From: Paenirhizobium naphthalenivorans
GTDB lineage: Bacteria; Pseudomonadota; Alphaproteobacteria; Rhizobiales; Rhizobiaceae
Length of the DNA: 64,000 nt
NCBI RefSeq assembly: GCF_007992095.1
Contig: NZ_BJZP01000002.1
Location: forward strand, 62,001-126,000
Direction: 5' to 3'
How positions within the stretch are numbered: position 1 is the stretch's first letter; the number at the start of each line of letters is the position of its first letter. Made by a program: the position numbers and the translations under genes. Below are positions 26,394 through 35,320 of the stretch, one piece after another. The notes below the pieces were generated by a model. That model had not been told where the DNA came from. It worked only from the letters and a program-made list of their open reading frames with translations, and searched no databases.

Positions 26394-28145
26394 ATGCGCA
26401 CCCTCATTGCAACACTGATTGCCTCGACGGCTCTCATTTCCAGCGTCAACGCCGCAACCATTTACCCGCTCGACCGCGCCACCATTCTCTCGGGCTCGCC
26501 GTTCGACTTCAAGGTCGAACTGGAAACGGTCGTCAAGCCGGAAGACGTGAAGATCACCGTCAACGGCCAGGATTACAAGTCGGTGCTGGGCGCCGAGGCC
26601 GAATTCGTCGCAGAGGAGAAGGGCAAGGAGGACAAGGTCCTTGGTTCAGCCCTGATCCTGCGCGGCGTTTCGCTGGCGGAAGGTTCCTACACGGTCGAAG
26701 TCGCCGCTGGCGACGAGAAGAAGTCGGTCACCTGGGACGTCTACAACACGCCGTCCACGCCGGTCGCCAAGAATGTGATCTTCTTCCTCGGCGACGGCCT
26801 TTCGGTCGCGCATCGCACCGCCGCCCGCATCATGTCCAAGGGGATGACCGAAGGTAAGGCCAACGGGCGCCTTGCCATGGACGATCTCGACCGCATGGCC
26901 TTCATCGGCACCTCGGCCACCAATTCGATCGACACGGACTCGGCCAACACGATGTCGGCCTATATGACCGGTCACAAGACCGCAATCAACGCGCTCGGCG
27001 TCTATGCCGACCGTACTCCGCCGACCCAGGACGACCCGAAGGTCGAGACCATCGCCGAGGCGCTGCGTCGTCAAACGAAGAAGTCGATCGGCGTCGTTTC
27101 CACCGCCGAAATCGAAGACGCCACCCCTGCAGCGGTTGTTGCCCACACGCGCAAGCGTGACGACAAGGCCGATATCGTCGGCATGATCCTTGACGTAAAG
27201 CCGGAAGTTGTTCTCGGCGGCGGCTCGGCCTACTTCCTGTCGAAGGATATTCCTGGCTCCAAGCGCAAGGACGACAAGGACTACATCAAGCTGTTCCAGG
27301 AAGCCGGCTACGCGCTCGCGACCTCCAAGACCGAGCTTGACGCCGCTGCCGGCACCAACACCGGCAAAATCCTCGGCCTTTTCCACACCGGCAACATGGA
27401 CACGAAACTGGACCGCAGTTTCCTCAAGCAGGGCACGGTCAGCAAGTTCCCTGACCAGCCGGGTCTGGTCGACATGACCAATGTCGCGCTCAACGAGCTC
27501 TCCAAGAACCAGGACGGTTTCTTTCTGGTGGTCGAAGGCGCTTCGATCGACAAGATGAGCCATCCGCTCGACATGGAGCGCGCCGTCGTCGACACCATCG
27601 AGTTCGACGAGGCGATCGCCGCTGCCCGCGAGTTCCAGAAGTCCCATCCGGACACGATGATCGTCGTCACTGGCGACCACACCCACGGTGTCTCGCTGCT
27701 CGGCATGATCGACAACTCCAAGGGTGAGGTTGGTCGCGACAGCGTGAAGGTCAGTTCGGCCGCCGGGTTCCCGACCTACACCGACGCAGACAAGGACGGC
27801 TACCCGGACAAGATCGATGCCGATCGTCGCCTCGCGCTGTTCGTCTCGAACTATCCGGACCACTATGAGACCTTCTCGCCGAAGATGGACGGCCCCTACG
27901 AGCCCGCCATCAAGAACGAGAAGGGCGAATATGTCGCCAACGAGAAGTACAAGGACCTGCCGGGCGCGATGTTCGTCGAAGGCAACCTGCCGAAGGACGA
28001 ATCGACTGGCCAGCACACGGTCGATGACGTCGTGTTGCAGGCTGCCGGCCCAGGCGCCGAAGGCTTCAAGGGCTACATGGAAGAAAGCGACGTCTACAAG
28101 GTTCTCGCCGACGTCATGGCTCTTGGCACCACACAGACCAAGTAA
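26394..28145 (+). CDS. Alkaline phosphatase (PF00245 family), exported
   Basis: 583 residues. It has a signal peptide (MRTLIATLIASTALISS then VNA), an N-terminal beta-sandwich of about 100 residues, and then the alkaline phosphatase core: KNVIFFLGDGLSVAH (metal-binding Asp), the nucleophile motif TDSANTMSAYMTG with Ser183, a middle EGASIDKMSH (metal site), and VVTGDHTHG (metal-binding Asp/His). It would release phosphate from organic monoesters in the periplasm. PhoB control is strongly suggested by the tandem Pho boxes upstream, and a phoB gene lies in the same window. A 9-bp hairpin follows the gene. Confidence 0.92.
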   Translation: MRTLIATLIASTALISSVNAATIYPLDRATILSGSPFDFKVELETVVKPEDVKITVNGQDYKSVLGAEAEFVAEEKGKEDKVLGSALILRGVSLAEGSYTVEVAAGDEKKSVTWDVYNTPSTPVAKNVIFFLGDGLSVAHRTAARIMSKGMTEGKANGRLAMDDLDRMAFIGTSATNSIDTDSANTMSAYMTGHKTAINALGVYADRTPPTQDDPKVETIAEALRRQTKKSIGVVSTAEIEDATPAAVVAHTRKRDDKADIVGMILDVKPEVVLGGGSAYFLSKDIPGSKRKDDKDYIKLFQEAGYALATSKTELDAAAGTNTGKILGLFHTGNMDTKLDRSFLKQGTVSKFPDQPGLVDMTNVALNELSKNQDGFFLVVEGASIDKMSHPLDMERAVVDTIEFDEAIAAAREFQKSHPDTMIVVTGDHTHGVSLLGMIDNSKGEVGRDSVKVSSAAGFPTYTDADKDGYPDKIDADRRLALFVSNYPDHYETFSPKMDGPYEPAIKNEKGEYVANEKYKDLPGAMFVEGNLPKDESTGQHTVDDVVLQAAGPGAEGFKGYMEESDVYKVLADVMALGTTQTK

Positions 28146-28163
28146 GCCTATTTCAAGGATCGG

Positions 28164-28186
28164 ACCCGGGCGCTTTTCGCCCGGGT
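28164..28186 (+). terminator. Hairpin terminator after alkaline phosphatase
   Basis: Perfect 9-bp stem (ACCCGGGCG with CGCCCGGGT) and a 5-nt loop CTTTT, followed by TCTCC. The U-tract is poor but the stem is very stable. Confidence 0.6.
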
Positions 28187-28235
28187 TCTCCAACCGGCCA
28201 CTCGGCAGTCGCGTGCCAACCGGAGACTGGTTTTC

Positions 28236-28703
28236 ATGAGACCTATACCGAAAGACATTTTCGTCAGTCGCCGAAGCCTCATGTCGGGCTTGGCGGCTAG
28301 TTTTTTTCTGCGCGGCAGCGGCGATGCGCTGGCCGGCTCAGTCCTGACCTTCGACGAACTCTACGGCAAGGTCAGCGTGCTCGGGCTGGAATTCTCCGAC
28401 AAAGTGAAGCAGCTCACCGGACAAACGGTGTCGATGCGTGGCTTCATGGCGCCGCCGCTGAAGGCGGAGGCGGCCTTCTTCGTCCTGACCGAAGTGCCAA
28501 TGGCGCTTTGCCCTTTCTGCTCGTCAGATTCCGACTGGCCCGACAATATCGTCGTGGTCTACCTCGACGCAAAGCAGACATTCGTCCAGCCGAGTTCGCA
28601 GATCGAAGTGACTGGGACGCTTGAGATGGGCTCCTGGACCGATCCGGAGACCGGTTTTGTCAGTCTGCTCAGGCTGCGCAACGCCTCCTACGAAGTGGTT
28701 TGA
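28236..28703 (+). CDS. DUF3299-like exported protein, associated with an ABC transporter
   Basis: 155 residues. The N-terminus has a twin-arginine-like signal (SRRSLMSGLAASFFL). The body carries LTGQTVSMRGFMAPPL, then a Cys pair CPFC and SDSDWPDN, and later VTGTLEMG, as in DUF3299 proteins. DUF3299 genes commonly sit beside MacB/LolD-type ABC genes; in Pseudomonas such a cluster (PA4063-PA4066) belongs to the zinc-starvation response. The CPFC motif may bind metal. The stop is 2 bp before the ATPase gene. Function is inferred from context only. Confidence 0.65.
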   Translation: MRPIPKDIFVSRRSLMSGLAASFFLRGSGDALAGSVLTFDELYGKVSVLGLEFSDKVKQLTGQTVSMRGFMAPPLKAEAAFFVLTEVPMALCPFCSSDSDWPDNIVVVYLDAKQTFVQPSSQIEVTGTLEMGSWTDPETGFVSLLRLRNASYEVV

Positions 28704-28705
28704 CC

Positions 28706-29389
28706 ATGACGCTTGCTCTGGAATCCGTGGAAGTCCGCTTCGCCGGCCTGCCGACCCCGGTGCTGTCGATCGACCGGCTCGACATCGAAAATGGCGAGCG
28801 AATTGCCGTCACCGGTGCCTCCGGCTCCGGAAAGAGCACACTCGTCAATCTATTGAGCGGGCTGGAACGGCTGCGCCGCGGCAAAATCGCGTGGGATGGC
28901 ACGGATCTCGCCGGCCTTTCGGAAGGCGCCCGCGACCGCTGGCGAGCCGAGCACGTAGGGCTGGTTATGCAAGATTTCCATCTTTTCCCCGGCCTTTCGG
29001 CGATCGAAAACGTATTGCTGCCGGCTCGGCTTGCCGGCGCAGGCACGCGCGAGCGGGTCGAGCGCGGCCATTTCCTGCTCGAACGCTTCGGCCTTGCCCG
29101 ACCCAACCAGTCGATCGAGACCATGTCGCGCGGAGAAATGCAGCGCGTTGCCGTGGCGCGGGCGCTGCTGCGCAAACCGGCGATCCTGATCGCCGACGAA
29201 CCAACCGCCAGTCTCGACAGCGAGGCGGGCGCGGCCGTCGGCGACCTGCTCGTCGCAGCAGCGCGAGAGGAAAACAGCACGCTGATCGTCGTCTCGCATG
29301 ATCCGCATCTGATCGAGCGTCTCGACCGGCGCATGGCACTGGCGGCGGGCCGCATCGTTTCCGACAGTCCGAGCGGAGTACAGCCATGA
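28706..29389 (+). CDS. ABC transporter ATP-binding protein (MacB/LolD type)
   Basis: 227 residues. Walker A GASGSGKST, Q-loop VMQDFHLFPGL, signature variant MSRGEMQRVAVARAL (LSGGQ changed to MSRGE) and Walker B ILIADEPTASLD are followed by the switch His in VVSHDP. It belongs to the o228/MacB/LolD class, whose members pair with FtsX-like permeases and usually power mechanotransmission or extrusion rather than uptake. A TTG two codons earlier (28700) overlaps the previous stop and is a less likely start. It overlaps the permease gene by ATGA. Confidence 0.87.
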   Translation: MTLALESVEVRFAGLPTPVLSIDRLDIENGERIAVTGASGSGKSTLVNLLSGLERLRRGKIAWDGTDLAGLSEGARDRWRAEHVGLVMQDFHLFPGLSAIENVLLPARLAGAGTRERVERGHFLLERFGLARPNQSIETMSRGEMQRVAVARALLRKPAILIADEPTASLDSEAGAAVGDLLVAAAREENSTLIVVSHDPHLIERLDRRMALAAGRIVSDSPSGVQP

Positions 29390-30681
29390 TCCGCTTCATC
29401 CTCTCCGATCTCCGCCGACTGTGGGCCGGTTCGCTGACGGTCTGTCTGCTGGTCGCACTATCGACCGCGCTGGTGATGACTGTGACGCTGCAGGAACGCG
29501 CGCTCCGCCTCGGAAGCGCTCGCGCCGCCGACAAATTCGACCTCGTCATCGGGGCAGCCGGCAGCGAGACGCAACTGGTGCTCTCCTCCGTCTTCCTGCA
29601 ACCGGCACCTTTGCCGCTTGCCTCCGGCAAGGTGCTGGCTGACCTTCTGGCAGATCCGCGCGTCGCCTGGGCGGCACCGGTCGCCTTCGGCGACAGTTTC
29701 GCCGGGTATCCGGTCGTCGGCACGACGCGCGTGCTGATCGAGAACACAACGCCCGGCTTTGCCGAGGGACTAATGTTTTCGCATGAAGGCGAAGCGGTGG
29801 TCGGTTCGGGCGTCAAGCTGAAGCTCGGCGACGAGGTGAAGCCGATGCATGGCACCGCTGACGAGGGCGGCCATACCCATACCGAACTTGCCTACAAGGT
29901 GACTGGCAAGCTGAAGGCGACCGGCACCGCATGGGACCGCGCCATCCTCGTTCCGGTGCAGGCCGTCTGGCACATTCACGGCCTGGAAGAGCACGAACAT
30001 GAAGAGGCCGATGCACACCACGACGATGCTCAGCGCGATGCGCCGCAGGCGGCAGGGACCGTTGTGGCCGCGCGTGACGAGACGGGCCACGAGCATGGCT
30101 CTATCGACGCGGATGCGCCCATCGACGACGACTTCAGCGCGAACGCACCGGGATTGCCGGCAATCCTGGTAAAGCCGAGAAGCGTCGGGGATGCCTACAA
30201 GCTGCGGCAGGATTATCGCAAGGGCGACACGGTCGGGGTGTTTCCCGGCGAGGTCCTGACCCAACTCTATTCGACGCTCGGCGATGCCAAGCTGGTGCTG
30301 TCTGCCGTGGCAATCGGGGCTCAAATCCTGGTAGCCTGTGCACTACTGATGGTGACGGTCATCCATATCGGCCAGCGGCGCCGGCAGATCGGCGCGCTCA
30401 GGGCCTTCGGCGCGCCGCGACTCTCGGTCTCGCTGATCGTCTGGGCGGAACTGATGCTGGTGATCGCGGCAGGCATTGCCGTCGGCACGGGCCTCGGCTT
30501 TCTCGCAGCACGCTGGATCTCCGGCACTATCGCCACCAAGAACGGCTTCGCGTTACCGGTCGAATTCGCCCGGCAGGATCTCTGGCAGATCGGCGGCATG
30601 GTCGTCTTCGCGGCAGTTCTCTCGGCACTGCCGGCCCTGCTCGCCTATCGCCAGTCACCGGCGCAGGCCTTGAGGGCCTGA
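29386..30681 (+). CDS. FtsX-like ABC permease with histidine-rich periplasmic loops
   Basis: 431 residues. There is one N-terminal transmembrane helix (about residues 14-30), a large periplasmic region and three C-terminal helices, as in MacB/FtsX-type permeases; the C-terminus ends in a YRQSPAQALRA box. The periplasmic region has unusual His/acid-rich segments: HGTADEGGHTHTE (about 151-166), HIHGLEEHEHEEADAHHDD (about 196-214) and ETGHEHG (about 231-237). Such segments commonly bind Zn, Ni or Cu ions. With the DUF3299 protein and ATPase this forms one operon, probably involved in zinc or divalent metal homeostasis; the transported substrate is unknown. Confidence 0.82.
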   Translation: MIRFILSDLRRLWAGSLTVCLLVALSTALVMTVTLQERALRLGSARAADKFDLVIGAAGSETQLVLSSVFLQPAPLPLASGKVLADLLADPRVAWAAPVAFGDSFAGYPVVGTTRVLIENTTPGFAEGLMFSHEGEAVVGSGVKLKLGDEVKPMHGTADEGGHTHTELAYKVTGKLKATGTAWDRAILVPVQAVWHIHGLEEHEHEEADAHHDDAQRDAPQAAGTVVAARDETGHEHGSIDADAPIDDDFSANAPGLPAILVKPRSVGDAYKLRQDYRKGDTVGVFPGEVLTQLYSTLGDAKLVLSAVAIGAQILVACALLMVTVIHIGQRRRQIGALRAFGAPRLSVSLIVWAELMLVIAAGIAVGTGLGFLAARWISGTIATKNGFALPVEFARQDLWQIGGMVVFAAVLSALPALLAYRQSPAQALRA

Positions 30682-30727
30682 GGATAGGCCGGATCGGCTG
30701 GGGTGCGAGCCTGATCTTCCGCCGCGA

Positions 30728-31240
30728 CTAAGCCCGTTCGGCCCTCTCCATCTTCGCCTTGACCTCGAGATAGGCCGCGGTCAGCAGGGCCAGCGCCGAC
30801 GGCGTGCCGGCGGGCATGGGCGTGCCGATATGGAGTGCCCGGAGCTCGGCCATGAAATCCCGCCAGAGGTCTCGCCCACCTTGTTCCAGAAGTTCGGCGC
30901 GGATCGCCAGGTCCTCTGACACGTCGAGATATTTGCGGCCCCAGGCGCCCATTTCGGCGAACAGCGGCACAAGATCGATCGACATGTCGGTCAGGCTGTA
31001 GATAGCCTTCTGCTTGTGGCTCGGATCGTCGGCACGGCTGAGCAGTCCCCTCTCGACCAGCTTTTTTAGGCGGTCGGCGAGAATATTGGAGGCGATCCCC
31101 TCCTCGGAATTCTGCAAAAGCTCGCGGAAGTGACGGCGGTTGCCGAACATGACGTCGCGGATGACGATCAGGCTCCAGCGATCGCCGAGAACCTCGAGCG
31201 TCAGATTGATCGGGCATCCCGAGCGGTGGGGTTCGGACAT
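30728..31240 (-). CDS. HxlR-family transcriptional regulator
   Basis: 170 residues. A winged-helix core of HxlR type: Cys near the N-terminus (SGCPINLTLEVLGDRWSLIVIRD), then RHFRELLQ, SNILADRLKKLVERGLL, and the wing KQKAIYSLT. HxlR proteins often sense aldehydes, quinones or redox stress through this conserved Cys, and usually regulate a divergent gene. Here the divergent gene is a dihydrofolate-reductase-family protein 98 bp away, the probable target. The ATG at 31240 has GAGGAG upstream; the longer frame to 31309 is not preferred. It carries a C-terminal extension of about 60 residues beyond the usual HxlR length. Confidence 0.88.
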   Translation of the reverse strand: MSEPHRSGCPINLTLEVLGDRWSLIVIRDVMFGNRRHFRELLQNSEEGIASNILADRLKKLVERGLLSRADDPSHKQKAIYSLTDMSIDLVPLFAEMGAWGRKYLDVSEDLAIRAELLEQGGRDLWRDFMAELRALHIGTPMPAGTPSALALLTAAYLEVKAKMERAERA

Positions 31241-31338
31241 GGCGTCTCCTCTCGACCAGTTGCGATCTGCCATCAGTTGAGCTAAAAGACAACCGCTTTC
31301 ATATTGCAATCAGTTTTGAGATTCAAAGGGAGGACCCC

Positions 31339-31899
31339 ATGCGCAAACTGATCATCTGGAACCTGATGACGCTCGACGGCTATTTCGAGGGCAAGTCACC
31401 CTGGGACCTCGGCTATCATCAACTCGCCTGGGGCGAGGAATTGAGGGCCTATTCACTGGAGATCGGCCGGCAGGCGGACCTGCTCGTCTTCGGCCGCAAT
31501 ACCTATGAGGGCATGGCGGCCTATTGGATCGACGCAACCGAAGAACTGGAGATCAAGGACTACATGAACGCGATCGCCAAGATCGTCGCCAGCCGCAGCC
31601 TCGACAGGGCGGACTGGAACAATACCCGCATCGTGCGCGACATCGTCGGCGAACTCACCGCGCTCAAGGCGCAGCCGGGCAAGGACATCTTCGTCTTCGG
31701 AAGCGCGGAGCTCTCGGACAGCCTGCTCAAGGCCGGGCTGGTGGACGAGATCCGGCTGTGCATCGTGCCGGTCGTGCTCGGCGGCGGCAATCCGCATTTC
31801 AAGCCGGCCGAGACGCCGAGGGTGTTCACGCTGCTCGAGACCCGGCCGCTGAAGACCGGCGGGGTGATCCTGCGCTATGCGCCTGCGCCGGCGGGTTGA
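31339..31899 (+). CDS. Dihydrofolate reductase family (RibD C-terminal-like) protein
   Basis: 186 residues. The reductase fold is shown by LIIWNLMTLDGYFEG, LLVFGRNTYEGMAAYW, VASRSLDRADWNNT, IFVFGSAELSDSLLKAGLVDEIRLCIVPVVLGGG and the late TRPLKTGGVILRY. These are the YyaP/RibD-C subfamily motifs of NADPH-dependent reductases with unknown natural substrate. It is divergent from the HxlR regulator and likely controlled by it. Its stop abuts the convergent pdeM gene (2-bp gap). Confidence 0.85.
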   Translation: MRKLIIWNLMTLDGYFEGKSPWDLGYHQLAWGEELRAYSLEIGRQADLLVFGRNTYEGMAAYWIDATEELEIKDYMNAIAKIVASRSLDRADWNNTRIVRDIVGELTALKAQPGKDIFVFGSAELSDSLLKAGLVDEIRLCIVPVVLGGGNPHFKPAETPRVFTLLETRPLKTGGVILRYAPAPAG

Positions 31900-31901
31900 C
31901 C

Positions 31902-32627
31902 TCAGCCGATGAGGTTGGCGAAGCGGACCGAATAGACCCGGTCGCGGCCCAGCAGGTGGGCGACCAGGGCCGAGCGATCAAAGAAGCCGGTGAACGCCTT
32001 ATGGCGCAGGTCCAGCCCCCCGGTCAGAACGCCGAAGGCCGGCATCACCAAGCGCGTGCCGTCGCTGGCGAAACAGGGCCGGCGAACGGATTTCTCCCGG
32101 CGGCGTACAGTGGCACAGGGATGCAAATGGCCGGCCACCTCGCCCCGGCCGGCGGCAAGACTCGGCTCGTGGCGGAAGATCAAACCACCATAGGCGAGTT
32201 CGTCGACCGACAAGCCGGGCAGGTTGGACGTGCCGTCTGGATCGTGGTTACCGTTGATCCAGATCCATTCTCGGCCTGCGGTCATGAGCGCTATGCGATC
32301 GCGAAAGGCCTCGGGCATCAGTACGGAACCGACCGGGTCATGGAAATTGTCGCCAAGGCTGACGACGATCTTTGGATCATGGCGAGCGATCACCGCTTCC
32401 AGGATCTTCAGCGTCGCCAGCGTATCATAGGGCGGCAGGAACTGCCCTCGGCGGGCGAAGGCGGCACCCTTTTCAAGATGGAGATCGGAAACGACCACCA
32501 TCTGCAAGTCAGGCAGGACGAGCGCACCGGACGGATCGGCCATTGCCTCGACGCCGTGCACGATGAAGCGAACCGAGCATTGGGCGTGGGTGGCGGAGGG
32601 ATCCTGTAGGCGGGACAGGCGGTTCAT
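31902..32627 (-). CDS. pdeM: Ligase-associated DNA damage response endonuclease PdeM
   Basis: 241 residues. Metallophosphoesterase motifs in order: VVSDLHLEKG (DxH), SLGDNFHD (GDxxHD), INGNHDP (GNHD), FRHEP, and AGHLHPC (GHxH). This pattern and the LEKG/FARRGQFLPPYDT region are those of PdeM (TIGR04123), a phosphoesterase of the alphaproteobacterial ligase-associated DNA-repair module. It sits 28 bp downstream of its usual partner, the DEXH helicase, and is probably co-transcribed with it. No ATP-dependent DNA ligase or exonuclease of the module is in the window. Confidence 0.9.
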   Translation of the reverse strand: MNRLSRLQDPSATHAQCSVRFIVHGVEAMADPSGALVLPDLQMVVVSDLHLEKGAAFARRGQFLPPYDTLATLKILEAVIARHDPKIVVSLGDNFHDPVGSVLMPEAFRDRIALMTAGREWIWINGNHDPDGTSNLPGLSVDELAYGGLIFRHEPSLAAGRGEVAGHLHPCATVRRREKSVRRPCFASDGTRLVMPAFGVLTGGLDLRHKAFTGFFDRSALVAHLLGRDRVYSVRFANLIG

Positions 32628-32655
32628 GCGGTCAGTTTTCCTTCAGGCCATTCCT

Positions 32656-35178
32656 CTAGGCCATGGCCTCGGCGATCAAGTCGTCAGCGGCCTCCGCCAG
32701 CACATGTTCCTGGGCCTCGCCTGTGACCGGCTCGCGGCCGATTTCCAGCATCACCGGAACGGCAAGCGGCGAAATATGATCCAGCCGCTTGTGGGTGATG
32801 TTACCCTTGATTCTCTTTAGCATATCAGCAAGCCGGGCAATATCGAGAAGACCAGCGGCGGCATCCTGTCGCGTCGCCTGCATCAGGATGTGGTCGGGTT
32901 CGTGGCTGCGCAGCACGTCGTAGATCAGGTCGGCCGAGACCGTCACCTGGCGGCCACTCTTCTCCTTACCCGGATGCCGCTTCTCGATCAGGCCGGCGAT
33001 CACCGCGCAGGTGCGGAAGGTGCGCTTCAGCATCCAGGATTCGGCGAGCCAGGCTTCCAGATCATCGCCCAGCATGTCCTCGTCGAACAGGTCGGAAAGG
33101 CTGAGGCGCGCCGAGGCGATCATCGTGCCCATGTCCTCCAGCCCCCAGACGGCGAGCGAATAGTCGGTGGCGACGAACCCGAGCGGTTTGGCGCCCATGC
33201 GCTCCAGGCGCCGGGTCAGCAGCATGCCGAGGGTCTGATGCGCCAGGCGCCCCTCGAACGGATAGGCGACGAGGAAGAAGCGGTTGCCGCGTGGGAAACT
33301 CTCGACCAGCAGCTCGCCGCGCTTCGGGAGGATCGACTTTTCACGCTGGATCTCCAGCCAATCGCGCACCTGATCGGGCAGGCCCCTGCGGCGCTGCGGA
33401 TCGTCCAGCATGGCGCGGACCTGCTCGGCAAGATAGGTCGAGAGCGGGAACTTACCGCCGGCATAGGCGGGAATTTTCGGATCCTGCGAGAAAGCGCTGG
33501 AGACGAGGCACTCATTGTCGCGCAGGGCCTCGAAGCGCAGCACCTTGCCGGAGAAAAGGAAGGTATCGCCCGGGCTCAGCTGTTCGAAGAAATATTCCTC
33601 GACCTTGCCGAGCATCATGCCGCCACGGCCGAGCGAGCCCAGATGGTTGCGCTTGACGAGGCGGACGTTGAGCATCGGCATTTCAACAATGGTGCCGAGG
33701 TTGAGGCGATATTGCTGGATGACCTGCGGATTGGAGACCCGCCAGCGGCCGTCCTTGGTCAGGCGGATGCGGGCATAGCGCTCATAGGTCCGCAACGCAT
33801 AGCCACCGGTCGCGACAAAGTCGACGATGCGGTCGAAGGTGTTTCGCTGCAGGCCGGCATAGGGCGAGGCGCTAATCACTTCGGCATAGAGTTCGTCAGC
33901 CAGAAAGGGACCGGCGCAGGCCATGCCGAGCACATGTTGGGCGAGCACATCGAGCGATCCCTCGCCGACCGACGGGGTATCCTGGGCGCCGATATAGTTG
34001 GCATCGAGGGCGGCCTGGCATTCCATGACCTCAAAACGGTTGGCCGGCACGAGGATCGCCCTGCTCGGCTCGTCCATGCGGTGGTTGGCGCGGCCGATAC
34101 GCTGGGCAAGACGCGAGGCACCCTTTGGCGCACCGACGTGGACGACGAGATCGACATCGCCCCAGTCGATGCCGAGATCGAGCGTCGAGGTGGCGACCAC
34201 CGCCCGCAGTCTGTTGTCGGCCATGGCCGCTTCGACCTTGCGGCGCTGGGAGACGTCCAGCGAGCCGTGATGCAGGGCGATCGGCAGGTTGTCGTCGTTG
34301 ATCGTCCAGAGCTCCTGAAACAGCATCTCGGCCTGGGAGCGAGTGTTGACGAAGATCAGCGTCGTCTGGAAGTCCTTCAGCACGGCATAGAGTTCCGGCA
34401 TGGCATAGCGGGCGGAATGGCCGGACCAGGGAATGCGCTCCTCGGTCGTCAGGATGGTGATGTCGGGCCTGGCGCCGCCCTCGACCGTGATCAGGCCAGC
34501 CTGACGCTCGTCGGGTGCCGCCTGGCCGACCAGCCAGCGCCGCAGGTCCATCGGCGCTGCGACGGTCGCCGAGAGGCCGATGGTCTTGAGGGCGGGCGCG
34601 AGTTTTCTCAGGCGTGCAAGACCGAGCGAGAGGAGATGACCGCGCTTCGAGGTGACCAGCGAGTGCAGCTCATCGAAGATGACATAGCGCAGGTCCTTGA
34701 AAAAACGCTCGGCGTCATTGGCCGAGATCAGCAGGGCGAGCTGTTCCGGCGTTGTGAGCAGGATGTCGGGCGGGTTGAGCTTCTGGCGCTGGCGCTTTCC
34801 GCTTGGCGTGTCCCCGGTGCGGTTCTCGATCGAAATCGGCAGGCCCATCTCGGTGACGGGCTTCATCAGGTTACGTTCGATGTCGACGGCGAGCGCCTTC
34901 AAAGGCGAGATGTAGAGCGTGTGGATACCGGTAAAGGGCGAGCCCGGCGCCGGACGGCGGCGCTCCGCAAGTTCGGTCAGCGATGGCAGGAAGCCGGCCA
35001 GCGTCTTGCCGGCGCCGGTCGGGGCGATCAGGAGCAGGCTTTCTCCGCCGCGCGCACGGGCCAGCAGTTCCAGCTGATGGGCACGCGGCTGCCAGCCCTT
35101 TTCCGCGAACCAGCGAAGGAAGGGCTTGGGTAGCGTGATTACGGCCTCGCCAGGCTTGATGGAATCAGATGTCAGCAC
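32656..35178 (-). CDS. Ligase-associated DNA damage response DEXH-box helicase (Lhr-like)
   Basis: 840 residues. Superfamily 2 helicase motifs: Walker A LLIAPTGAGKTLAGFLPSL, motif Ia YISPLKALAVDIERN, motif II VIFDELHSL (DELH box), motif III GLSATV, motif IV LIFVNTRSQAEMLFQELW, motif V VVATSTLDLGIDWGDVD and motif VI RLAQRIGRANHRMDE. The domain order is that of the Lhr core family and of the helicase TIGR04121, which accompanies PdeM. It likely unwinds damaged or recombining DNA. First gene of the pair. The ATG at 35178 begins MLTSDSIKPGEAV. Confidence 0.92.
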   Translation of the reverse strand: MLTSDSIKPGEAVITLPKPFLRWFAEKGWQPRAHQLELLARARGGESLLLIAPTGAGKTLAGFLPSLTELAERRRPAPGSPFTGIHTLYISPLKALAVDIERNLMKPVTEMGLPISIENRTGDTPSGKRQRQKLNPPDILLTTPEQLALLISANDAERFFKDLRYVIFDELHSLVTSKRGHLLSLGLARLRKLAPALKTIGLSATVAAPMDLRRWLVGQAAPDERQAGLITVEGGARPDITILTTEERIPWSGHSARYAMPELYAVLKDFQTTLIFVNTRSQAEMLFQELWTINDDNLPIALHHGSLDVSQRRKVEAAMADNRLRAVVATSTLDLGIDWGDVDLVVHVGAPKGASRLAQRIGRANHRMDEPSRAILVPANRFEVMECQAALDANYIGAQDTPSVGEGSLDVLAQHVLGMACAGPFLADELYAEVISASPYAGLQRNTFDRIVDFVATGGYALRTYERYARIRLTKDGRWRVSNPQVIQQYRLNLGTIVEMPMLNVRLVKRNHLGSLGRGGMMLGKVEEYFFEQLSPGDTFLFSGKVLRFEALRDNECLVSSAFSQDPKIPAYAGGKFPLSTYLAEQVRAMLDDPQRRRGLPDQVRDWLEIQREKSILPKRGELLVESFPRGNRFFLVAYPFEGRLAHQTLGMLLTRRLERMGAKPLGFVATDYSLAVWGLEDMGTMIASARLSLSDLFDEDMLGDDLEAWLAESWMLKRTFRTCAVIAGLIEKRHPGKEKSGRQVTVSADLIYDVLRSHEPDHILMQATRQDAAAGLLDIARLADMLKRIKGNITHKRLDHISPLAVPVMLEIGREPVTGEAQEHVLAEAADDLIAEAMA

Positions 35179-35320
35179 GCCTTGAAGGTAGCGAAGCCGG
35201 ACGGGAAGAAAAGGGCGGTCGGCAAAAGCTCATGCTGGCGCCGCCGCCGGCCCGCGCCGCCTTGCGCGCGGCACGCCCCCCCCGAAAGGAGGGCGCGTTC
35301 AATACGACCCTATCCGCTCA

